Positions 9,558 to 17,975 of a stretch of DNA of 46,612 bases are shown piece by piece. The stretch's first letter is position 1, and the number at the start of each line of letters is the position of its first letter. This DNA is from Muribaculum sp. (GTDB taxonomy: Bacteria > Bacteroidota > Bacteroidia > Bacteroidales > Muribaculaceae). Below the pieces are notes generated by a model. That model was given only the letters and a program-made list of their open reading frames with translations, had not been told where the DNA came from and did no database searches. The stretch spans positions 280,803 through 327,414 of the forward strand of contig JAMPGE010000001.1 in assembly GCA_023664085.1 (NCBI GenBank), given 5' to 3'. The position numbers and the translations under genes are program-made.

Positions 9558-12500
9558 ATGGCTTTTAGAAGAGACAATAAAATAAAAAACAACTTCTCGA
9601 AAATCACTATCGGCTTGGCTTCTCCTGAAGAAATCAAGGAGAAGTCCAGCGGCGAAGTGCTCAAACCCGAGACCATCAACTACCGCACCTACAAGCCCGA
9701 ACGCGACGGACTCTTCTGTGAGAAGATTTTTGGTCCCGTCAAGGACTATGAGTGTCATTGCGGCAAGTACAAACGCATTCGATACAAAGGTATTGTCTGC
9801 GACCGTTGCGGCGTTGAGGTGACTGAAAAGAAGGTGCGTCGCGAGAGAATGGGTCACATCGAGCTCGTGGTGCCCGTAGCCCACATCTGGTATTTCCGTT
9901 CTCTGCCCAACAAGATCGGCTACCTGCTTGGACTTCCTTCCAAGAAACTCGACACAGTGATTTATTACGAGCGCTACGTAGTGATCAATCCCGGCAATAC
10001 CGGCCGCGAGAAGCTTGAGCTCCTCTCCGAAGAAGAGTACATGGAGATCGTAGACAATCTTCCCGAAGACAACGACGCCCTCGAGGACAACGATCCCAAC
10101 AAGTTCGTGGCCAAAATGGGTGCAGAGGCTATCTACGATCTTCTCAAGGATATAGATCTGCGCAGTCTTGCCGCAGAGTTGCGCCATCGTGCCAACACCG
10201 ACGGCTCCCAGCAGCGCAAGACCGAGGCTCTGAAACGCCTGCAGGTGGTAAACTCCTTCCTCGCATCCGCCGACCGCAACAAACCGGAATGGATGATTCT
10301 CAAGGCAGTGCCCGTGATTCCTCCCGAACTCCGTCCGCTCGTGCCCCTGGATGGCGGCCGATTCGCCACCTCCGACCTCAATGACCTTTACCGTCGTGTA
10401 ATCATACGCAACAACCGCTTGAAACGTCTCATTGAGATTCAGGCACCAGAAGTGATTCTCCGCAATGAAAAGCGCCTTCTACAGGAGGCGGTGGACTCAT
10501 TGCTCGACAATAGCCGTAAGTCTTCGGCTGTGAAATCGGACGTGAACCGTGCCCTTAAATCCCTGTCGGACTCCCTCAAGGGCAAGCAGGGTCGTTTCCG
10601 CCAGAACCTTCTCGGTAAGCGTGTAGACTACTCCGCACGTTCGGTGATCGTGGTCGGTCCCGAGCTCAAGATGCACGAGTGCGGTATCCCAAAACTTATG
10701 GCCGCCGAACTTTATAAACCGTTCGTGATCCGCAAACTCATAGAGCGCGGCATCGTGAAGACTGTGAAGAGCGCCAAAAAGATCGTGGACAAGAAAGAAC
10801 CGGTGGTATGGGATATCCTTGAGCACGTGATGAAAGGTCACCCCGTGCTGCTCAACCGTGCCCCGACACTGCACCGCCTTGGTATCCAGGCCTTCCAGCC
10901 CAAGATGATCGAAGGCAAGGCCATTCAGCTGCATCCGCTCGCCTGTACGGCATTCAACGCCGACTTCGACGGTGACCAGATGGCTGTGCACCTTCCCCTC
11001 GGCAACGAGGCAATCCTTGAAGCCCAGCTTCTGATGCTCGGTGCCCACAACATCCTTAACCCCGCCAACGGCGCGCCTATCACAGTGCCTTCGCAGGACA
11101 TGGTGCTCGGTCTCTACTATATCACCAAGACCAGAAAAGGCGACAAAGGAGAAGGCTCTGTATTCTACGGCCCAGAAGAAGCTGAGATCGCTTACAATGA
11201 AGGCCGCGTCACTCTGCATGCCAACGTAAAAGTGCTTGTGGAGGACCTCGACGAGAACGGCAACCTTGTAAAGATACTTCGAGAGACATCCGTAGGCCGA
11301 ATTCTGTTCAACCGCTTCGTTCCGAAAGAAATAGGCTACGTCAACGAAATCATATCAAAATCTTCACTGCGCAAGATCATCGGCAAGGTCATCAAGACCT
11401 GCGGTGTGACACGTTCCGCACAATTCCTCGACGATATCAAGAACCTTGGATACCGAATGGCATTCCGCGGCGGCTTGAGCTTCAACCTCGGCGATGTGAT
11501 TATCCCGAAGGAGAAAGAAGAATACGTAGCCGAAGGTCATGCTCAGGTGGATGAAGTGATGATGCAGTACCAGACAGGTTTCATCACGGGTAAGGAGCGT
11601 TATAACCAGGTGATCGATATATGGACACACGTCAATTCCCGTCTGGCCGACACCCTGATGAAGCAGATGAAGGAAGACCAGCAGGGCTTCAACTCTGTCT
11701 ACATGATGCTGGATTCCGGAGCCCGTGGTTCCAAGGACCAGATTCGTCAGCTTTCCGGTATGCGTGGTCTTATGGCCAAGCCTCAGAAGGCAGGCGCCGA
11801 AGGCGGCCAGATCATCGAAAACCCGATTCTCGCCAACTTTAAAGAAGGCCTGTCGGTGCTTGAGTACTTTATCTCTACCCACGGTGCCCGTAAGGGTCTT
11901 GCCGACACCGCTCTGAAGACCGCCGACGCCGGATATCTTACCCGCCGTCTGGTGGACGTGGCCCACGACGTGATCATCAATGAGGAAGACTGCGGCACTC
12001 TCCGCGGCCTCGTCTGCACCGAAATCAAGAATAAGGATGAAGTGGTGGCCTCTCTGTCGGAGAGAATCCTCGGCCGCGTATCGGTACACGATATCGTGGA
12101 CCCCTTCAATCCCGACGAAATAATAGTTCACTCCGGTGAGGAAATCACCGAGGCCATCGCCGAGCGCATCGAAGCCTCTCCCATAGAGAGCGTGGAGATC
12201 CGGAGCGTGCTCACCTGCGAATCCAAACGCGGAGTCTGCGCCAAGTGCTACGGCCGCAACCTCTCCACCCACCGTATGGTACAGAAGGGCGAGGCAGTGG
12301 GCGTGATCGCCGCCCAGTCCATCGGCGAGCCCGGTACCCAGCTTACTCTGCGTACGTTCCACGTGGGTGGTGTGGCAGGTAACGTCGCCGCCGACAAGGA
12401 TGTGACCGCCCGTCATGACGGTAAACTTGAGATCGAAGAGCTCCGTACCATCAAGGATAAGGACGGAGTGGATATCGTAGTGGGCCGTATGGCCGAGATG

Positions 12501-13853
12501 CGTCTTATCGAACCCAAGTCGGGCATTGTGCTCACCGCCGCCAACATCCCCTACGGATCGAAACTCTTCTTCAAGAACGGCGATATGGTGAAGACAGGCG
12601 ACATGATTTGCGAATGGGACCCCTTCAACGCGGTAGTCATTGCCGAAGTAGGCGGACACATGAAGTTTGAAAACGTGGAGGAAGGCGTGACCTACATCGT
12701 GGAATCCGATGAAGCCACCGGACTGCATGAGAAGGTGATGATCGAGTCAAAGGACCGCACCAAGGTGCCTGAGGCACATATCGTGGACGACAACGGCGAA
12801 ATAATCCGCACCTATACTCTTCCCGTGGGAGCTCATCTGCTGGTCAACGACGGCGACGAGATCACCCCCGGTCAGGTATTCGTGAAGACACCGCGTGCCT
12901 CCAACTCCGCAGGTGACATCACCGGTGGTCTGCCGCGTGTCACCGAGCTCTTCGAGGCCCGCAACCCGTCGAATCCCGCGGTGGTAAGCGAAATCGACGG
13001 TGAAGTGCATTTCGGAAAGATCAAACGAGGCAACCGCGAGATGAGTGTAACTTCCAAACTTGGAGAGGTTAAGAAATATCTCGTGCCGCTCTCGAAACAG
13101 GTGCTCGTGCAGGAGAATGACTATGTACGCGCCGGCACACCGCTTTCAGACGGTGCCATTACCCCAGCCGATATCCTCAACATCAAGGGCCCGACGGCCG
13201 TGCAGGAATATATCGTAAACGAAGTGCAGGACGTGTACCGCTCTCAGGGTGTGAAGATCAACGACAAGCACTTTGAAGTAATCGTGCGTCAGATGATGCG
13301 CAAGGTCAATATCCTTGATCCGGGCGACACCCGCTTCCTCGAGCAGCAGATTGTAGACAAGCGCAACTTCATGGAGGAGAACGACAATATCTGGGGCAAG
13401 AAAGTGATCACCGACTGCGGCGATTCGCAGAACTACAAGACCGGTGAGATCATCACCGTGCGTAAGCTACGCGACGAGAACTCATCGTTGAAACGCAAAG
13501 ACCTTCAGATCATGACCGTGCGCGATGCCGTGCCTGCCACCTCCGAACAGATTCTGCAGGGCATCACGCGTGCCGCTCTGCTTACCTCCAGCTTCATGTC
13601 GGCCGCATCCTTCCAGGAGACTACCAAGGTGCTCAACGAAGCTGCCATCAACGGCAAGACCGACTATCTGGAGGGTATGAAGGAGAACGTGATCTGCGGA
13701 CACTTGATTCCTGCCGGTACCGGCCTGCGTGAATACAACCGTCTGGTTGTGGCCAACAAAGAGGAGATAGAGGCAATGCAGTTTACTGACGATCCGGCCA
13801 GCATCGTTCTGGCGGAAGCCGAACAGATGGAGAAGACCGCTCCCGCTGAATAA
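9558..13853 (+). CDS. rpoC: DNA-directed RNA polymerase subunit beta'
   Basis: Holds the active-site magnesium. The 1431 residues are near the normal length for Bacteroidetes. The N-terminal zinc site is [19 protein letters not shown], and the invariant NADFDGDQM motif coordinates catalytic Mg. The second zinc cluster is [16 protein letters not shown], followed by the trigger-loop/bridge region ([16 protein letters not shown]) and a sandwich-barrel insertion. It forms an operon with rpoB. A long hairpin follows 48 bp downstream, and rpsL/rpsG/fusA do not follow, although they lie nearby in Bacteroides. Confidence 0.98.
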   Translation: MAFRRDNKIKNNFSKITIGLASPEEIKEKSSGEVLKPETINYRTYKPERDGLFCEKIFGPVKDYECHCGKYKRIRYKGIVCDRCGVEVTEKKVRRERMGHIELVVPVAHIWYFRSLPNKIGYLLGLPSKKLDTVIYYERYVVINPGNTGREKLELLSEEEYMEIVDNLPEDNDALEDNDPNKFVAKMGAEAIYDLLKDIDLRSLAAELRHRANTDGSQQRKTEALKRLQVVNSFLASADRNKPEWMILKAVPVIPPELRPLVPLDGGRFATSDLNDLYRRVIIRNNRLKRLIEIQAPEVILRNEKRLLQEAVDSLLDNSRKSSAVKSDVNRALKSLSDSLKGKQGRFRQNLLGKRVDYSARSVIVVGPELKMHECGIPKLMAAELYKPFVIRKLIERGIVKTVKSAKKIVDKKEPVVWDILEHVMKGHPVLLNRAPTLHRLGIQAFQPKMIEGKAIQLHPLACTAFNADFDGDQMAVHLPLGNEAILEAQLLMLGAHNILNPANGAPITVPSQDMVLGLYYITKTRKGDKGEGSVFYGPEEAEIAYNEGRVTLHANVKVLVEDLDENGNLVKILRETSVGRILFNRFVPKEIGYVNEIISKSSLRKIIGKVIKTCGVTRSAQFLDDIKNLGYRMAFRGGLSFNLGDVIIPKEKEEYVAEGHAQVDEVMMQYQTGFITGKERYNQVIDIWTHVNSRLADTLMKQMKEDQQGFNSVYMMLDSGARGSKDQIRQLSGMRGLMAKPQKAGAEGGQIIENPILANFKEGLSVLEYFISTHGARKGLADTALKTADAGYLTRRLVDVAHDVIINEEDCGTLRGLVCTEIKNKDEVVASLSERILGRVSVHDIVDPFNPDEIIVHSGEEITEAIAERIEASPIESVEIRSVLTCESKRGVCAKCYGRNLSTHRMVQKGEAVGVIAAQSIGEPGTQLTLRTFHVGGVAGNVAADKDVTARHDGKLEIEELRTIKDKDGVDIVVGRMAEMRLIEPKSGIVLTAANIPYGSKLFFKNGDMVKTGDMICEWDPFNAVVIAEVGGHMKFENVEEGVTYIVESDEATGLHEKVMIESKDRTKVPEAHIVDDNGEIIRTYTLPVGAHLLVNDGDEITPGQVFVKTPRASNSAGDITGGLPRVTELFEARNPSNPAVVSEIDGEVHFGKIKRGNREMSVTSKLGEVKKYLVPLSKQVLVQENDYVRAGTPLSDGAITPADILNIKGPTAVQEYIVNEVQDVYRSQGVKINDKHFEVIVRQMMRKVNILDPGDTRFLEQQIVDKRNFMEENDNIWGKKVITDCGDSQNYKTGEIITVRKLRDENSSLKRKDLQIMTVRDAVPATSEQILQGITRAALLTSSFMSAASFQETTKVLNEAAINGKTDYLEGMKENVICGHLIPAGTGLREYNRLVVANKEEIEAMQFTDDPASIVLAEAEQMEKTAPAE

Positions 13854-13901
13854 AGACTTCTGCTGTAGATTAAGATTAATCTTAACAGCAATAAATGATA
13901 G

Positions 13902-13933
13902 ATTGAGGGGATGCCATTCGGCATCCCCTCAAT
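13902..13933 (+). terminator. Terminator hairpin after rpoC
   Basis: A 14-bp stem (ATTGAGGGGATGCC/GGCATCCCCTCAAT) closes the loop ATTC. The T tract is poor on both strands, so efficiency is uncertain. A second inverted repeat, with TGCTGT and ACAGCA ends and the palindrome TTAAGATTAATCTTAA, lies just before it at 13861-13890. Confidence 0.75.
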
Positions 13934-13940
13934 TATAAGT

Positions 13941-14053
13941 CTCAATGAATCCCGATAAAACGGGATAAAACGGGATAAAACGGGATTCATCCCGATAAAA
14001 CGGGATAAAACGGGATTCATCGCGATAAATCGGGATAAAACTCGATGAATCTC
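13941..14053 (+). repeat. 10-bp phased repeat (SCGATAAAAC type)
   Basis: Eleven consecutive 10-bp units run from 13941 without a break in register: variants of CGGGATAAAA, with CGGGATTCAT or a similar unit inserted every third or fourth unit, giving a 30-40 bp higher-order period. The A-rich half of each unit recurs once per helical turn. No protein-coding role is apparent, although an open frame on the - strand crosses it. Confidence 0.95.
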
Positions 14054-14220
14054 GCGCTGCTGCACGGCCAATATCGCCGAAGGTACCGCCCGATATTCTA
14101 CATCAATCGTGACCGAGATGAGACTGCTTGACGTGGCTCTGATTACCCGGCTTGCAATGGCATCAGAAAGATTGAATAAGCACGCCCCACGTTGCTCTAA
14201 GAGACGGACTCTGAAAAATC

Positions 14221-14260
14221 AGGCTTCTGAAGACGCTCAAATCTTCAGAAGCCTAAGTTT
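14221..14260. terminator. Bidirectional intrinsic terminator
   Basis: A 13-bp perfect stem AGGCTTCTGAAGA/TCTTCAGAAGCCT (14221-14254) is followed by a T run on the + strand (GTTTTTTA) and, on the - strand, by GATTTTTCAG. It sits 24 nt beyond the stop of the - strand fadD gene, and can serve that gene as well as any transcript coming from rpoC. Confidence 0.85.
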
Positions 14261-14283
14261 TTTAGAGAGGTGCCTGCGTGGGT

Positions 14284-15948
14284 CTATCTTTGGTAAAGGA
14301 ATCGCTTGATGGAGCGTTTGGGAGTCTTTTCAAACTCTTCGCTCATCAGCTTGATATGGTCTATTTTGCTATAGGCGGGCATTTCGGAGTTGAGCGATTT
14401 CAGATTTTCGGACATGATGCCGTCGAGCTCATCGTCCGAAAGGTTCTTTACGGCGAGTGCTTCCTGATCGGGATATATGAGGGCTACGAGCTTGCCGCCG
14501 TCTTCCACTACGAGAGACTCGCCTACGTACGGCAGGCCGTTGAGCACGGCTTCGATCTCCTCGGGATATATGTTTTGGCCCGACGGGCCGAGAATCATAC
14601 TCTTGGATCGTCCGGATATGGAGAGATATCCTTCGGCATTGATAGTGCACAGGTCTCCGGTATTCATCCAGCCGTCGCTATCGGGTATCACCTCGAGGGT
14701 GGCCTTCTCATTCTTGTAGTAACCGGACATTACGTTCATACCCTTCACCCAGAGATTTCCGGCCACGGAGGAGGGATCGGGCGAATCCACGCGCATCTCC
14801 ATGCGGTCCACGATTTTGCCCACGGAGCCGGGGATCACTTCCGAGGGGGGAACGTAAGTGATAAGCGGGCCGCATTCGGTCATGCCGTAGCCTACGGTAA
14901 ACGGGAAACCGATGCGCAGCAGGAGTTTCTCCACGTCGCGGTTGAGGGCGGCGCCGCCGATAATCAGTTCGTGTACATTTCCGCCGAGGGCATCCTTGAG
15001 CCCTTCGAGCACGCGGTCGTAGATATTGTCGTCAACAAAAGGCACTTTCAGCAGCATCCTCATCACAGGCTTCTGCAGCTTGGGGAAGATCTTTCCCTTC
15101 ACGATCTTCTCAAGAATCAGCGGGACGGTGATGATCAGTTTGGGTCTGACCTCGGCGAAAGCCTTCATTATGACCTTGGGGGAGGGGAGCCGGGTGAGGA
15201 AATTGCAGTGGCAACCCTTGCAGAAAGGATGGAGCATCTCGATGATCATGCCGTAGAGGTGGGCCAGCGGAAGCATGTTGACCATGCCGTCGCCGGCGCC
15301 GAGCCACGGGAGATGGTCAAGGCAGAAGCGGATGTTGCTCCAGATGCTGCGTCGGGGAAGCATCACGCCCTTCGACATACCGGTGGAGCCGGAGGTGTAG
15401 CTGATAAGCGCCGTCTGTTCGGGATCGTCTTCGAGAGCATTGAAGTTCTCCTTTTCATAGGCATAGGGGAACTTGTGTCCGAAGAGCTCATTGAGACGGT
15501 TGCGCGCATCGGTAAGGCTTTGGCTGCGTGCCAGAGGCATACCGAACTCCGAAATGTAGAGGGCACCTACGAGTGCCGGGAGTTTCTGCTCGTCGAGGTT
15601 CTCCCAGATTGCGGCGTCTACAAAGAGGAGCTTCGAGTCGCTGTGGTTCACAAGGTGATGGATCATGTCCGGCTTGAACTCATGCAGTATAGGCACTGCC
15701 ACCACGTTGGACACGAGGCAGGCTATGAAGGTCACAGCCCAGTTGGAGGAGTTTTTGCCGCAGATGGCCACTTTGTCGCCTTCCTTCACACCGGCGGCTT
15801 CGAAAATGATGCGGAGTTTTTCCACCATTTCCGCCACATCCTTGAAACGGTAGTTGATACCGCCCATGTCGGAGAGAGCCATCAGATCCCAGTTTTTGCG
15901 GATACTGCCCTCTATTACTTTGTTGAGAGACCCAGCTTCTGTCATCAT
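14284..15948 (-). CDS. fadD: Long-chain acyl-CoA synthetase (AMP-forming)
   Basis: Adenylate-forming enzyme of the ANL superfamily that activates a fatty acid as acyl-AMP and then acyl-CoA. The 554 residues carry the P-loop-like A3 motif TSGSTGMSKG (residues 185-194), VGYGMTECGP (A5), GWMNTGDLCTINAEGYLSI (A7) and the C-terminal catalytic lysine region KTPKRSIKRFLY. No signal peptide is present, so it is cytosolic or peripheral. It lies alone on the - strand between a strong terminator and a repeat-rich gap, with a 10-bp hairpin (15965-15990) in its leader. The carboxylate substrate cannot be read from sequence; an acyl-ACP synthetase role is possible. Confidence 0.85.
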   Translation of the reverse strand: MMTEAGSLNKVIEGSIRKNWDLMALSDMGGINYRFKDVAEMVEKLRIIFEAAGVKEGDKVAICGKNSSNWAVTFIACLVSNVVAVPILHEFKPDMIHHLVNHSDSKLLFVDAAIWENLDEQKLPALVGALYISEFGMPLARSQSLTDARNRLNELFGHKFPYAYEKENFNALEDDPEQTALISYTSGSTGMSKGVMLPRRSIWSNIRFCLDHLPWLGAGDGMVNMLPLAHLYGMIIEMLHPFCKGCHCNFLTRLPSPKVIMKAFAEVRPKLIITVPLILEKIVKGKIFPKLQKPVMRMLLKVPFVDDNIYDRVLEGLKDALGGNVHELIIGGAALNRDVEKLLLRIGFPFTVGYGMTECGPLITYVPPSEVIPGSVGKIVDRMEMRVDSPDPSSVAGNLWVKGMNVMSGYYKNEKATLEVIPDSDGWMNTGDLCTINAEGYLSISGRSKSMILGPSGQNIYPEEIEAVLNGLPYVGESLVVEDGGKLVALIYPDQEALAVKNLSDDELDGIMSENLKSLNSEMPAYSKIDHIKLMSEEFEKTPKRSIKRFLYQR

Positions 15949-15964
15949 AGTATCTTGTTTAACT

Positions 15965-15990
15965 TAGGCTTCGGTATCGGCCGAAGCCTA
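15965..15990 (-). other. Leader hairpin upstream of fadD
   Basis: TAGGCTTCGG (15965-15974) pairs with CCGAAGCCTA (15981-15990) across a 6-nt loop, ending 16 nt before the fadD start codon on the - strand. It could be a terminator for upstream transcription or a leader structure; no T tract supports the former. Confidence 0.5.
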
Positions 15991-16000
15991 GGTGGTTTAT

Positions 16001-16168
16001 AAGTTTAGTGTAATGTCGCTAAAATAAGAGTTCTCACAACATCGCCTCTTCGAGGCTCAGTTTGCTTATCTTACTGGTCCCCAGACTAAAGTCTGGGGTT
16101 AACCACGAATATCGCCTCTACGAGGCGATCCCCGACAGTCCTTAATTTAGTGACATTAAAGTTTAGTG
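16001..16168. mobile_element. MITE-like element, 148 bp, with flanking 10-bp direct repeats
   Basis: The element spans 16011-16158. Its ends are 18-bp inverted repeats with 16 matches (TAATGTCGCTAAAATAAG on the left; the right is the reverse complement of TAATGTCACTAAATTAAG). A perfect 10-bp direct repeat AAGTTTAGTG touches both outer ends (16001-16010 and 16159-16168), as a target-site duplication would. The inside encodes nothing but has hairpins: CGCCTCTTCGAGGC, CCCCAGACTAAAGTCTGGGG (16079-16098) and ATCGCCTCTACGAGGCGAT (16111-16129). Confidence 0.6.
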
Positions 16169-16220
16169 GTTTTTAAGTTTATAACCTTGCGGGGGGCCGT
16201 TTGGTTCTCAGTCTCAGTCA

Positions 16221-16241
16221 TTGCGGGTTTGCAACCCGCAA
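16221..16241 (-). terminator. Palindromic hairpin downstream of the TlpA-like gene
   Basis: TTGCGGGTT/AACCCGCAA with a 3-nt loop lies 15 nt past the stop on the - strand. In that orientation the sequence TTGCGGGTTGCAAACCCGCA is the same as the hairpin after kbl (34784-34803). No T tract follows. Confidence 0.55.
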
Positions 16242-16256
16242 AAGTCACCTTCCGAC

Positions 16257-17261
16257 TCAGCGCTTCATGTTTTGGCCGAGAAAAGCTTCGGCGTCGGCCA
16301 GTGTCTCGGTGCGCAGAAGGATTTTGCCGTCGGGGCCGATGAGCATATAATGGGGTATGCCCGAGAAGCCATAGATGTCATAGGGGCGGCGCTGAGCGTT
16401 GTAGACCACGGGCCATGCGATGCCGTGGGAGGCAACGGCCCTACGCGTGTCTTCGGGAGTGTCGCGTACGGCTACGCTCACTGTGTTCAGCCCTTTGCCT
16501 GCGTATTGCTGCTGCAAAGCCTTGATGGCCTTAATGTCTTTGATGCAGTAGGGACACCAGCTTGCCATGAAGTCGACAAGAGTATATTTTCCCGGGGTGA
16601 TGAGAGATGAAAATTTTACGGGATTACCTTCGGCGTTTTCCCCGTCGAAATCGATATATGGGTGGCCGGGCGCTGTCTTGGCGCGAAGTTCGGCATACTT
16701 TACGTATTTGGCGGCTCTTTTCGAATTGCGCAGATGCTCCGGGGCCTGCCTGATCATCTCGGTGACCTTCACAGGATCGCCGAATTTGAGCCATTCTATG
16801 GCAGCGTAAGTGCCCAGTACGTTGTCGCGGTTTTCCTTATACAACTGTTCGGCCAAGGCTGTATAGGAATTCATATCCACGTTTTCGGCCGAGTCAAGAC
16901 GGGCCATCATTGCCGAAAGCCGATTGTTGAAATTGGTGCCGGAAGCCACACTCATACTGTCTACGGTGAGCGACGCCTCTCCGGGCTCAATCACATAGAA
17001 GGCAACTGTGTGGCCATCGATATTGACCTGAGCCAACAGCGGATACTTTACGCTGTCGGACTCAACGGTGGTGAAAAAAGCTTTACCATTGGAAATAATA
17101 GCGTTGGCTATCACTAAAGAATCTTCATAAGAGATGATTTCGGCAGACTTGCCTTCATAATCGTTGGGAGCGGCAATGTCCAGACGGGCCTCACGGTGGC
17201 CGCAGCCGACAGTGGCCAGAGCCAAGGCTGCCATCACGGAGAATCGAACTAATCTTTTCAT
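16257..17261 (-). CDS. TlpA-type thioredoxin-fold lipoprotein
   Basis: Predicted periplasmic thiol-disulfide oxidoreductase anchored as a lipoprotein. At 334 residues, a signal peptide ends in the lipobox TVGC (Cys20). An N-terminal region (about 25-190) resembles the DUF4369-type domain often fused to TlpA domains in Bacteroidetes. A thioredoxin/AhpC-TSA domain then carries WCPYC (Trp235, Cys236, Cys239) and the cis-proline in GIPHYML (Pro303). The active-site dipeptide PY is typical of TlpA/ResA relatives. It stands alone, so its partner is unknown; cytochrome maturation or general disulfide reduction is possible. Two TAnnTTTG boxes lie upstream. Confidence 0.85.
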   Translation of the reverse strand: MKRLVRFSVMAALALATVGCGHREARLDIAAPNDYEGKSAEIISYEDSLVIANAIISNGKAFFTTVESDSVKYPLLAQVNIDGHTVAFYVIEPGEASLTVDSMSVASGTNFNNRLSAMMARLDSAENVDMNSYTALAEQLYKENRDNVLGTYAAIEWLKFGDPVKVTEMIRQAPEHLRNSKRAAKYVKYAELRAKTAPGHPYIDFDGENAEGNPVKFSSLITPGKYTLVDFMASWCPYCIKDIKAIKALQQQYAGKGLNTVSVAVRDTPEDTRRAVASHGIAWPVVYNAQRRPYDIYGFSGIPHYMLIGPDGKILLRTETLADAEAFLGQNMKR

Positions 17262-17274
17262 ACTTGGAACTTAG

Positions 17275-17406
17275 AGTCCGTCTCATAAAAAATTTAACTT
17301 TATAGGTCGTAGCCTTGAGTTGATTTCGGGTTTTGGCGTAGGGAGCAACCTTATGGTTGTGACCTGAAAGACAAAACTCAAAAGCAACCAAGGATGCGAG
17401 ACAAAG
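17275..17406 (-). other. Unusual leader segment upstream of the TlpA-like gene; possible relic of a mobile element
   Basis: Starting at AGAGTCCGTCTC (17272-17283), about 130 bp has a different texture from the AT-rich flanks and stays open on the - strand for 66 codons, without an acceptable start context. It contains the small hairpin CAACCTTATGGTTG. The 12-mer recurs inverted at 14204-14215 (GAGACGGACTCT). No transposase is present, so origin from an insertion sequence is only a guess. Confidence 0.3.
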
Positions 17407-17484
17407 GTAACTTTTTTACAGTAGACTGACTCATTTAATTTTAATAACACCGCAAAAGTAAAGAAAAAAAACAAAATACTCAAG
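17402..17484 (-). promoter_or_regulatory. Two candidate Bacteroidetes promoters for the TlpA-like gene
   Basis: On the - strand, TACCTTTG (17402-17409) and TACTTTTG (17453-17460) both match the -7 consensus TAnnTTTG. The latter has CTTG (17481-17484) 20 bp further upstream as a partial -33 element. Predicted leaders would be about 130 and 185 nt. Confidence 0.45.
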
Positions 17485-17523
17485 CTTTCGAGATGTTTGC
17501 AGGTCGGAAGCTTGAGTATTTTG
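17463..17523 (-). terminator. Intrinsic terminator facing left with no gene assigned upstream
   Basis: A perfect 16-bp stem CAAAATACTCAAGCTT (17472-17487)/AAGCTTGAGTATTTTG (17508-17523) closes a 20-nt loop. On the - strand it is followed by an uninterrupted T8 run. It therefore terminates leftward transcription, but nothing recognisable is encoded on the - strand between 17524 and 17975. Confidence 0.75.
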
Positions 17524-17701
17524 TTGATTTATAGCTGACATCCCATCTCAAAGGGATGAATTCTGTTATAAATGCTTAAGGAACTCTTAATAAGAGATAC
17601 TTAAATTGGATCGCAAAATTAATTATAGTTCTCATTTTTTCCAAATTTCGGTAGTTAAAATTTGTTAGCAAAACCGCACAAACTATTCTGATGGCCAGAT
17701 C

Positions 17702-17860
17702 ATGAATATTTCCACCAATATTCATTTATATGCCAAATGGGCTCCGTACTCGGCACAGGCATCCTCGGGAATATCTGAAGTAGAAAAAATATTTAAAGAA
17801 TATGATGAAATCGGGTTTGCGTCATTCTTCCCGTCTTTACCGTATTTTTTTAACGTTTAA
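17702..17860 (+). CDS. Small hypothetical peptide, 52 residues
   Basis: ATG at 17702 and stop at 17860. The peptide begins MNISTNIHLYAKWAPYSAQA and includes a charged helix (SEVEKIFKEYDE) and an aromatic C-terminus (FASFFPSLPYFFNV). It is open for 11 further codons upstream without another ATG. A terminator hairpin (17886-17920) follows it 26 nt later in the same direction, which supports a transcript. I do not recognise it; it may be a fragment of a larger decayed gene. Confidence 0.3.
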   Translation: MNISTNIHLYAKWAPYSAQASSGISEVEKIFKEYDEIGFASFFPSLPYFFNV

Positions 17861-17885
17861 GTGTTGATGCATGATTAAGAGGCAG

Positions 17886-17920
17886 CGGGTTTCGCTTTGG
17901 CGAAACCCGAGTCTTTTTTG
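17886..17920 (+). terminator. Intrinsic terminator upstream of the propeller lipoprotein gene
   Basis: A 10-bp perfect stem CGGGTTTCGC/GCGAAACCCG with loop TTTG is followed by AGTCTTTTTT. It ends any + strand transcript from the 17.5-17.9 kb gap before the next promoter. Confidence 0.9.
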
Positions 17921-17949
17921 GGCGGTGTGGCGAATTTGTTGTAATTTTG
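17917..17949 (+). promoter_or_regulatory. Candidate promoter of the propeller lipoprotein gene
   Basis: A -7 element TAATTTTG (17942-17949) matches TAnnTTTG exactly, and TTTG (17917-17920) lies 21 bp upstream as the -33 element. The -33 element coincides with the end of the terminator T tract. The implied leader is about 20 nt. Confidence 0.6.
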
Positions 17950-17975
17950 CGGTATCGAACCTAAATTTAGATTTT

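Noticed and set aside
13664..14071. Open frame on the - strand with repeated VLSRFI peptides
   Set aside because: It is the shadow of the 10-bp repeat and the end of rpoC; the repetitive peptide arises from the DNA period.
14278..16002. Long open frame of 574 codons on the + strand opposite fadD
   Set aside because: It is antisense to a well-supported AMP-dependent synthetase with all family motifs; the antisense translation is His/Gly-rich and resembles nothing.
17500..17970. Cobalamin riboswitch upstream of the propeller lipoprotein
   Set aside because: I looked for the B12-box GCCACTG core and found none; a terminator and a plain promoter lie directly upstream.
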